64,000 nucleotides of DNA from JALZVT01 sp964611345 (GTDB taxonomy: Bacteria > Pseudomonadota > Gammaproteobacteria > Pseudomonadales > Azotimanducaceae). Below the pieces are notes generated by a model, which saw nothing but the letters and a program-made list of their open reading frames with translations, was not told the DNA's origin and searched no databases. Below, piece by piece: positions 27,950 to 34,722 of this stretch (position 1 is its first letter; each line of letters starts with the position of its first letter). The translations under genes were made by a program, and so were the position numbers. The stretch is taken from the NCBI GenBank assembly GCA_964611345.1, contig CAZSYU010000010.1, positions 6,988 through 70,987 of the forward strand, in the 5' to 3' direction.

Positions 27950-28548
27950 TTCGTATCCTGATTGCTGAGGATCAGTCACTACTGCGTGGTGCACTCGCCT
28001 CTTTGCTCGACCTAGAGTCAGACATATCCGTCGTTGCACAGGCAAGCGATGGCGTCGAAGCATTAGCTGCAGTCGAACGCTTGAAGCCAGATGTACTGGT
28101 GACGGATATCGAAATGCCAGGCCTGACCGGCATCGAGCTTGCCGAACAAGTACAGCACAAAGTCCCTGCTACACGTGTGATGATCGTTACGACCTTCGAT
28201 CGGCCGGGTTATCTCAAGCGAGCGATGAATGCCGGAGTTGTCGGTTATGTTCTGAAAGATGCGCCGAGTGATGAACTTGCAAACGCTATTCGCACCGTTG
28301 CGAGCGGCAAGCGCGCCGTCGCACCGGAGCTCGCAACCGCGGCCTGGGCAGCGAATGATCCGTTAAACGATCGAGAGCGAGAAATCCTGCGGCTGGCAGA
28401 AGCAGGAAAAACCAATCGGGATATTGGCGCCGAACTCCACCTGTCCACGGGCACCGTGCGCAACTACCTGGCATCAGCCACGCAAAAACTGGGAGCAACA
28501 AATCGCATCGAGGCATTCACCACGGCACGCAACAATGGTTGGCTATAA
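27946..28548 (+). CDS. NarL/DesR-type response regulator
   Basis: A 200-residue regulator. The receiver is intact: acidic pair in IAEDQS, phospho-acceptor Asp54 in LVTDIEMPG, Thr in VTTFDRPGY, and Lys in VLKDAPSDE. The LuxR-type helix-turn-helix is LNDREREILRLAEAGKTNRDIGAELHLS, split here by the D-helix, followed by STGTVRNYL. ATGA overlaps the kinase stop. It probably controls its own operon through the palindrome at 23267-23282. Confidence 0.92.
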   Translation: MIRILIAEDQSLLRGALASLLDLESDISVVAQASDGVEALAAVERLKPDVLVTDIEMPGLTGIELAEQVQHKVPATRVMIVTTFDRPGYLKRAMNAGVVGYVLKDAPSDELANAIRTVASGKRAVAPELATAAWAANDPLNDREREILRLAEAGKTNRDIGAELHLSTGTVRNYLASATQKLGATNRIEAFTTARNNGWL

Positions 28549-28562
28549 CTACAGGTAGATAC

Positions 28563-28943
28563 CTAGTGAAGCGAGTCTGCGGAACTCCAATGCCAACCCA
28601 GGTCACCATGATCAACGTAGCCAAGCTTTGTATTCTGGCGGTTTAGCCCATCGACAAGCCGGGCATTAACACCCATACGCTCGCGAAACCCCTTATCTAC
28701 CGCCGCCCAGTGAGTGGTACAGCCACAGTGTTTGCAGCGATGGAACTCAAGTACTCTGTTTTGCCAAATATAAACGTCGGTATCGTTCGAACCTTTATCA
28801 ATGACCACATCGTCGCAGTGGTAGTACGCCCAGAGCACACCCAGCCGACGGCAGATTGAGCAATTACACTCGAACACCTCTGCGGGCTACTCCGCCAGCG
28901 TGAGTGCGACGGCGCCACAGTGACAAACAGCCTTAGTCGACAC
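28563..28943 (-). pseudogene. GFA/CENP-V family protein, interrupted by an in-frame amber codon
   Basis: Reading from the GTG at 28943, the frame gives VCHCGAVALTLAE, then TAG at 28887-28889, then PAEVFECNCSICRRLGVLWAYY and on to 28563 in the same frame. The zinc-binding cysteines of the glutathione-dependent formaldehyde-activating (GFA) family are all there: CHC before the stop, CNCSIC and CKHCGC after it. The protein is otherwise full length, so one nonsense change splits it; a restart at GTG 28877 would lack the first zinc site. It may be a young pseudogene or a sequencing error. It overlaps the methyltransferase gene by 11 bases. Confidence 0.75.
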
Positions 28944-29724
28944 AGCGTTTACGCAAATGCCAGACCTGCTCGCCCGGCCATTGTCTGGCCCATTCGGCAC
29001 TGACAAAAAAGCTGAATCCCTCTGCACTCTCCGGGGCTTGCAGCTCCTGATAGCGCTCAACAACAAACCCGGTATGCTCGAATAATTGCATCCACTGCGC
29101 AACCGGCAGATTAAATTCCACCCCGCCAGGCTCTATCTCTACGTCACGCCAGTCGAGTTTGCCCATACCGAAGTAAGGTCGATGCAGCTGCGCATCGCAA
29201 GGTGCGCCACTTTGCGGGGCACAGAGCATAGAAAACGGATGAGTGCCAAGAAACACGAGCTTGCCGCCAGGCTTAAGCAACCGGTGCGCCTCAGGAATCC
29301 ATAGCTGCGGGTCGCACCAGATCGCTGCCCCATATTCGCTTATCGCAAAGTCAAAGGAAGCATCGGCAAGCGGCACCGTCTCGGCGTTACCATAGAGCAA
29401 TTCGAAGGGCATAGCGTGCTCTTGCATCAGCCGTTGTGCGGTTGCCAGTTGTTCCGCAGAGTTATCAATGCCTGTGGGTGTCGCGCCACGCCGCGCCATC
29501 CACGCACTGACATAGCCCGTGCCGCAACCCAGCTCAATCGCTGTCATACCGGTCATGTCTTGCGGCAACAACTGCAGGTCGGCTTCGGGCAAAGACCAAA
29601 TGCCCCAGGTGGGTTGGTCTGCCGCCCAGTTGCGTTCACCCGCCTCTACCCAATTATCGGCCCGTTCATCCCAATACTGACGGTTGGCCTGCACATGCTC
29701 CGGCAAGTCTGTCTGTGCAACCAT
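28933..29724 (-). CDS. Class I SAM-dependent methyltransferase
   Basis: A 263-residue cytoplasmic methyltransferase with motif I AIELGCGTGYVSAWMARRG, the acidic ribose-binding Asp in PTGIDNS, motif GNAETVPLADASFDFAIS, and motif LLKPGGKLVFLGTHPF (methyltransf_11 type). An extra N-terminal helix region (QANRQYWDERADNWVEAGERNW) is typical of UbiE-like small-molecule methyltransferases. The substrate is not evident. It lies 20 bp after the secreted-protein gene and overlaps the GFA remnant, so the three form one operon. Confidence 0.85.
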   Translation of the reverse strand: MVAQTDLPEHVQANRQYWDERADNWVEAGERNWAADQPTWGIWSLPEADLQLLPQDMTGMTAIELGCGTGYVSAWMARRGATPTGIDNSAEQLATAQRLMQEHAMPFELLYGNAETVPLADASFDFAISEYGAAIWCDPQLWIPEAHRLLKPGGKLVFLGTHPFSMLCAPQSGAPCDAQLHRPYFGMGKLDWRDVEIEPGGVEFNLPVAQWMQLFEHTGFVVERYQELQAPESAEGFSFFVSAEWARQWPGEQVWHLRKRCVD

Positions 29725-29744
29725 TGCTCTCTCTCGGTAAAAAT

Positions 29745-30791
29745 TCAGTCGCCGACGAATTCGGCCACTTTTTGAATGAAGGTCTGCTCTACGCCGTCTG
29801 CTTCTTCCCGACGAGCGCCAGCCAGAATGCCCGGCATGGCGTAATTGCCCTCGTGGCAGGCGTATTCGTAGATTTGCTCATCGTGTTTTCGAAACGGCAG
29901 CTCACCGCGCCACACTTCCGAATAAACATTGGGGTCGTCCATGGCGAACTCGTATTTGATGGCCTTGTCAGAAGTGCGCGTAAAACGTTCTGTCACCTTC
30001 AGTTCATCCGTTGCATAGATCAAGTGCTTGAGCGAGGCCCGAATACCCTGCCCCGGATGGAAGTTGGTAGTTTCAACGACCAGCGTATCGCCTTCCCACC
30101 AGCCAATAGAATCGCCTAACCATTTCTTCACGCTGGCTGGCGGGTGCGTGCTGTTTAACCGCACCGTGCGGACATCATGATTCATTTCCACCAATACCAG
30201 CACATGATCTTTGTTTTGCACAATCTGATAGTTGTTGTTGTACAGCACGGGCAACATTGGCGGACCACCCGTGGAGCCGAAGCCAACAATGCACCTTTCG
30301 CCCAGCGGGCGCAGTTCGGGGCCATCCATGCGCGTGAGTTGAATCAGATCCCGATAACGCCGATAAAATGCGGTCCATTTGTACGGGATCTGGCCGTCTT
30401 CTGGATGCACAATAATCGACGACCGGTACTCGCCATCGACAACAGCGAGATTAGACCCCTCGTCCATCCAAAAGGTGTTGTAGCCACCCGGATCGGTAGA
30501 CTCTGCGAGCTTGCCATCAACCTTCTCCGGCTCATCGTAACCCGCATAAAACTCATTGCGCGCGGCTACCATTGCACGCGCTTCGGTTTCGCTAAGCACA
30601 AGTGACTCGATATCGTCTGGCCGCTCCAGCGTGGTAAAGGTGCCATTCGTCCAGGTGCCTTGCAGGTCAGGCTGGTCGTAGAAGGTGCGTGGCGTTTTGT
30701 AGGGCTCGGCCGCCCACAGCGACTGCCCCAGCGCCAGCAACCCCACAGCCAGAGCCAACTGAGTAAGAACATTATTTGCAGATTGCAGCAC
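29745..30791 (-). CDS. Secreted PDLxGxW-family protein of unknown function (copy 2)
   Basis: A 348-residue exported protein; the signal peptide ends near LWAAEPY. PDLQGTW opens the mature protein; later come IPYKWTAFYRRYRD, GWWEGDTLVVETTNF, and LKVTERFTRTSDKAIKYE. These stretches align in order with the gene at 22408-23256, although the two are only distantly similar. Families with this pattern are numerous in some environmental proteobacteria and acidobacteria; I know no proven function. It is first in an operon with the methyltransferase. Confidence 0.7.
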   Translation of the reverse strand: MLQSANNVLTQLALAVGLLALGQSLWAAEPYKTPRTFYDQPDLQGTWTNGTFTTLERPDDIESLVLSETEARAMVAARNEFYAGYDEPEKVDGKLAESTDPGGYNTFWMDEGSNLAVVDGEYRSSIIVHPEDGQIPYKWTAFYRRYRDLIQLTRMDGPELRPLGERCIVGFGSTGGPPMLPVLYNNNYQIVQNKDHVLVLVEMNHDVRTVRLNSTHPPASVKKWLGDSIGWWEGDTLVVETTNFHPGQGIRASLKHLIYATDELKVTERFTRTSDKAIKYEFAMDDPNVYSEVWRGELPFRKHDEQIYEYACHEGNYAMPGILAGARREEADGVEQTFIQKVAEFVGD

Positions 30792-30834
30792 GGCCTACCC
30801 TCCCAAGATCAGCCCAGATAAAAAGGACAGCCCA

Positions 30835-30867
30835 CAAAAAAGGGGCCGAAGAAAACTCTTCGGCCCC
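30835..30867 (-). terminator. Rho-independent terminator of the pnp operon
   Basis: An 11-bp perfect GC-rich stem (GGGGCCGAAGA with TCTTCGGCCCC, four-base loop), followed on the minus strand by a run of T (plus-strand A at 30835-30841). It lies 27 bp after the pnp stop and ends the long rimP-to-pnp transcription unit. Confidence 0.93.
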
Positions 30868-30893
30868 TAATCTAGCAGAATTTAGCTGCGCCG

Positions 30894-32993
30894 TTAGGCT
30901 TCCTGCTGGTAGTTCGCCACTTCCTTCATAGACAGCTTGATGCGGCCGCGAGCGTCCACATCGAGTACAACCACGTCTACCATCTGACCTTCTTCCAGGA
31001 AGTCGGTGACCTTCTCAACCCGCTCTTCAGCGATTTGCGAGATGTGCAGCAGGCCATCTTTGCCCGGAATGATGTTGATGAAGGCACCAAAGTCGACGAT
31101 GCGCTCAACACGACCGTTGTAGATGCGACCCACCTCGGCTTCCGCGGTGATTTCCTCAATGCGATTCACAGCGGCCGCTTTCGATTCACCAGTGGCGGCG
31201 TAAATACGCACGCTACCGTCGTCCTGAATGTCGATCTCCGCACCGGTTTCCTCAACAATCGAGCGAATGGTGGCACCACCCTTACCGATGATGTCGCGGA
31301 TCTTGTCGGGGTGAACCTTTAGGATGGTCATAGACGGTGCGTTGTCAGAAATCTCATCACGAGACTTGTCGAGCACCTTGTTCATTTCGCCGAGGATGTG
31401 CATACGCGCTTCGTTGGCCTGCTCTAATGCAGCTTCCATGATCTCGTCGGTAATCCCCTGGATCTTGATGTCCATCTGCAGCGCGGTAACGCCTTTCGCC
31501 GTTCCCGCAACCTTGAAGTCCATATCGCCCAGGTGATCTTCATCACCCAGAATATCGGTCAGCACCGCGTAGCGATTACCTTCCTTCACCAGACCCATTG
31601 CCACACCAGCAACTGGAGCCGTCAGAGGAACACCCGCATCCATCAGCGCCAAAGAGGTGCCACAGACAGAAGCCATCGATGAGGAACCATTCGATTCGGT
31701 GATTTCCGATACAACCCGCAGGGTGTAAGGGAATTCTTCACCGTCTGGCAGTACCGCAGCAACACCGCGACGTGCCAGGCGACCATGGCCAATCTCACGA
31801 CGCTTGGGACCACCCATAAAGCCAGCTTCGCCCACTGAAAAAGGAGGGAAGTTGTAGTGCAGCATGAACTGATCTTTGATTGTGCCTTCCAGGCCTTCAA
31901 CCAGAGCTGAATCACGCAGCGTGCCGAGTGTGGCAACAACAATGGCCTGGGTCTCTCCACGAGTGAACACAGCGGAACCGTGGGTTTTGGCAAGCGAGCC
32001 TACCTCAACCTTAATACCACGAACGGTACGCAGATCACGACCATCGATGCGCGGCTCACCGTCGAGGACCCGCTTGCGCACTAGCTCTTTCTCAACCTTG
32101 CCAAACAGACCGCTCAACTCGGAGGCTTCGTGCTCTGTGTCTTCCATCGACGCCATGAACGAGTCTTTAACCTCACCCATGCGCGCCTGACGTTCCATCT
32201 TGTCGGTGATGCGATACGCAGCGCCAATGTCGGTTTCAACTTTGCTCTTTACTTCACCGAGCAACGCTTCGTTCACCGCAGGCGATTCCCAGTCCCAACG
32301 TGGCTTACCAACTTCAGCAGCCAGTGCGTTGATCTCGTCGATTACAACCTGCATTTCCTGATGACAGAACAGTACACCACCCAGCATCTGATCTTCAGTG
32401 AGCTCTTTTGCTTCTGATTCAACCATCAACACAGCGTCTTTGGTGCCTGCTACAACCATGTTGAGACCTGAGGTTTCAAGCGCCTCAAAGCCAGGGTTCA
32501 GCAAGTAAGTGCCGTCTTTGAAGCCAACCCGCGCACAGGCGATAGGGCCGTCGAACGGAATGCCGGAAATGGCCAGAGCGGCAGAGGCGCCAATCATGCC
32601 AATCACATCAGCATCCATGTCTTTTTCAACCGACATTACCGTGCAGATCACCTGCACTTCATTCATAAACCCCTTGGGGAAGAGCGGTCGAATGGGACGG
32701 TCGATCAAACGCGATGTCAGCGTTTCTTTCTCGGTTGGCCGACCTTCACGCCGGAAGAAACCGCCTGGAATTTTACCAGCGGCGTATGTCTTTTCCTGGT
32801 AGTTAACCGTTAACGGGAAGAAGGGCTGGCCAGGCTTTGCGTTTTTGTTGCCAACAACGGTACACAGCACAACGGTCTCGCCCATGCTCGCCATTATGGC
32901 TCCAGTAGCCTGACGAGCTATGCCGCCGGTTTCAAGCACAACGGTATGGTCGCCGTACTTAAATTCTCTCTTTACTATATTCATATCAATCAT
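30894..32993 (-). CDS. pnp: Polyribonucleotide nucleotidyltransferase (PNPase)
   Basis: A 3'-5' phosphorolytic exoribonuclease of the RNA degradosome. The 699 residues contain two RNase PH domains, the second with GRLARRGVAAVLPD, SNGSSSMASVCG and ILGDEDHLGDMDFKVAGT, then a KH domain (DIIGKGGATIRSIVEETGA) and an S1 domain (GRVERIVDFGAFINIIPGKD). AGGAAAAG precedes the ATG at 32993; an alternative ATG is at 32984. It follows rpsO by 18 bases, as in E. coli. Confidence 0.97.
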   Translation of the reverse strand: MIDMNIVKREFKYGDHTVVLETGGIARQATGAIMASMGETVVLCTVVGNKNAKPGQPFFPLTVNYQEKTYAAGKIPGGFFRREGRPTEKETLTSRLIDRPIRPLFPKGFMNEVQVICTVMSVEKDMDADVIGMIGASAALAISGIPFDGPIACARVGFKDGTYLLNPGFEALETSGLNMVVAGTKDAVLMVESEAKELTEDQMLGGVLFCHQEMQVVIDEINALAAEVGKPRWDWESPAVNEALLGEVKSKVETDIGAAYRITDKMERQARMGEVKDSFMASMEDTEHEASELSGLFGKVEKELVRKRVLDGEPRIDGRDLRTVRGIKVEVGSLAKTHGSAVFTRGETQAIVVATLGTLRDSALVEGLEGTIKDQFMLHYNFPPFSVGEAGFMGGPKRREIGHGRLARRGVAAVLPDGEEFPYTLRVVSEITESNGSSSMASVCGTSLALMDAGVPLTAPVAGVAMGLVKEGNRYAVLTDILGDEDHLGDMDFKVAGTAKGVTALQMDIKIQGITDEIMEAALEQANEARMHILGEMNKVLDKSRDEISDNAPSMTILKVHPDKIRDIIGKGGATIRSIVEETGAEIDIQDDGSVRIYAATGESKAAAVNRIEEITAEAEVGRIYNGRVERIVDFGAFINIIPGKDGLLHISQIAEERVEKVTDFLEEGQMVDVVVLDVDARGRIKLSMKEVANYQQEA

Positions 32994-33011
32994 GTTCTTT
33001 TCCTATACACC

Positions 33012-33281
33012 CTATCTACGTAGACCAAGGCGCTTAATTAGATCCGCATATCTTTCTGCGTCTTTCTTTTTTAGATAATCCAGTAACTTCCTGCGCTGGT
33101 TCACCATGCGAATCAAACCCCGACGGGAGTGGTGATCTTTTTTATGATCCTTAAAGTGGTCTTGCAGTGAGTTGATATTGTGTGTCAGCAAAGCGACCTG
33201 GACTTCTGGCGACCCTGTGTCGCTCTCATCACGCTTGTACTCATTAACAATTTCGTTCTTCTTCTCGGCTGATAAAGCCAT
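33012..33281 (-). CDS. rpsO: 30S ribosomal protein S15
   Basis: An 89-residue S15 with the signature DTGSPEVQVALLT and HHSRRGLIRMVNQRRKLLDYL, which binds 16S rRNA helix 22. The ATG at 33281 follows GGAGG by five bases and gives the family-standard start MALSAEKK; a longer opening to 33293 is unlikely. It lies between truB and pnp. Confidence 0.97.
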   Translation of the reverse strand: MALSAEKKNEIVNEYKRDESDTGSPEVQVALLTHNINSLQDHFKDHKKDHHSRRGLIRMVNQRRKLLDYLKKKDAERYADLIKRLGLRR

Positions 33282-33348
33282 AGTTACCTCCAATCAATGT
33301 GCAAATACCCTTCACGAACAACCGTGCACACGTACAGTCATTCGGGTT

Positions 33349-34272
33349 TTAGTTAACGACAAGTCGCCTGGGGGCCACTCGTCCGTCATCCATTACTTCG
33401 CCAATACCAATGAAAATTCCACCTTCATCGCTACTGGCAGATTCCGTCAGTCTCACCCAGCCTTCAGTTGGCGCATGCGCCACCTGTACGGGTTGCCCCT
33501 GACGAACATAAAAACTGCTGCTTTCAGACAGCTTCACTTCAGGCCATTCACTTACGGCCGTTGCGACGGGCATTAGCAGGTCGTCGAGGTTACCCTCCTG
33601 ACTGGCCGTTTCCAGTTGCGCCATGGTGACCAAATCGGCCTCGTTATAAGGTCCTGCCTTTAACCGGCGCAGCTCAATAACGTGAGCACCACACCCAAGC
33701 ACCTCACCAAGATCTTCAGCAATACTGCGAACGTAGGTGCCTTTCGAGCAGTGAATTTTCACCAGCAAGGTGTCATCGGTGCGCTCCAACAGTTCGTTGG
33801 AATAGACGGTCACCTGACGCGCCTCACGCTCCACTTCAATACCCTGGCGCGCTAGCTTGTAGAGTGGCTGGCCATTGTGTTTGAGCGCCGAATACATTGA
33901 GGGCACCTGGCTAATCTCGCCGCGAAACTGCTCCAAGGCAGCGTCGACTTGCTCGTCGGTTAAGTCCGGCACAGGCTTTTCGGCGATGACGTCGCCTTCC
34001 GCATCACCAGTGGCTGTCGCAATACCAAGCTTGAAACGCGCGAGATACACCTTGTCCGAGGACAGCAAGTACTGCGAAAACTTGGTGGCCTCACCAAAGC
34101 ACAACGGCAAAACACCCGTAGCAAGCGGGTCGAGGCTGCCCGTATGGCCCACTTTTCGCGCACCATAAAGACGCTTGGCAAACTGCACAACCTCGTTTGA
34201 ACTTGAGCCGACTTCTTTGTCGACAATCAATACGCCGCTAATGTTGCGGCCCCTGTTTCTGCCACGCCCCAT
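33349..34272 (-). CDS. truB: tRNA pseudouridine(55) synthase
   Basis: Makes pseudouridine 55 in the T-loop of tRNAs. The catalytic Asp48 is in KVGHTGSLDPLATGVLPL. Other motifs are KVYLARFKLGIATATGD and the Tyr-containing PPMYSA equivalent VPSMYSALKHNGQPLY, and a C-terminal PUA-like domain follows. Its 307 residues are typical. The ATG overlaps the rbfA stop by one base. Confidence 0.96.
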   Translation of the reverse strand: MGRGRNRGRNISGVLIVDKEVGSSSNEVVQFAKRLYGARKVGHTGSLDPLATGVLPLCFGEATKFSQYLLSSDKVYLARFKLGIATATGDAEGDVIAEKPVPDLTDEQVDAALEQFRGEISQVPSMYSALKHNGQPLYKLARQGIEVEREARQVTVYSNELLERTDDTLLVKIHCSKGTYVRSIAEDLGEVLGCGAHVIELRRLKAGPYNEADLVTMAQLETASQEGNLDDLLMPVATAVSEWPEVKLSESSSFYVRQGQPVQVAHAPTEGWVRLTESASSDEGGIFIGIGEVMDDGRVAPRRLVVN

Positions 34273-34700
34273 TAAGTGTCGGCTCCGGAACCAGGCTGTG
34301 AATCAGGCTGCAAATCCGAACTTGATGCAGCATTTGCTTCATCTTGGGCCACAGCCTTTTGAATAAGGGCGTCTAATCTTGGTCCTTCTTCAGATAATTT
34401 ATCGTAATGAAAACGTGGCTTTGGTGTGGTGCGCATGCTGTGACGTTTCGCGAGCGTTGAACGAAAAAAACCGGCAGCACCGTTTAACGCTGTGATCAAA
34501 TCAGCCTGTTCTTCGGGCGATTGGGTGTTATACGACGACACGTACACTTCCGCATACGAGAGATCACGACTGACCTTCACATCGTTAACACTCACAAAAG
34601 ATACTCGGGGATCGCGCATTTCAAGACGAATAATCTGCGAGAGCTCGTCGCGTACAAAATCGGCAACACGAACCTCACGACTGGACTCTCTCTTTTGCAC
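34272..34700 (-). CDS. rbfA: Ribosome-binding factor A
   Basis: A cold-shock 30S maturation factor with the KH-like fold. Core motifs are RVADFVRDELSQIIRLEMRDPRV, DVKVSRDLSYAEVYVS and the C-terminal RHSMRTTPKPRFHYD. I prefer the GTG at 34700 (142 residues), since the family starts just before this point and the gene then begins 23 bases after infB. An ATG at 34787 would add a Ser/Arg-rich lead and overlap infB by 65 bases. Neither start has a clear ribosome site. An acidic Ser/Asp-rich tail of about 20 residues is present. Confidence 0.88.
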   Translation of the reverse strand: MQKRESSREVRVADFVRDELSQIIRLEMRDPRVSFVSVNDVKVSRDLSYAEVYVSSYNTQSPEEQADLITALNGAAGFFRSTLAKRHSMRTTPKPRFHYDKLSEEGPRLDALIQKAVAQDEANAASSSDLQPDSQPGSGADT

Positions 34701-34722
34701 GATTAGACGACTACCGCGTGAC

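Noticed and set aside
28887..28889. TAG in the GFA gene as pyrrolysine or programmed read-through
   Set aside because: No pylT or read-through context is visible, and the family does not use such residues; a nonsense change or sequence error is simpler.
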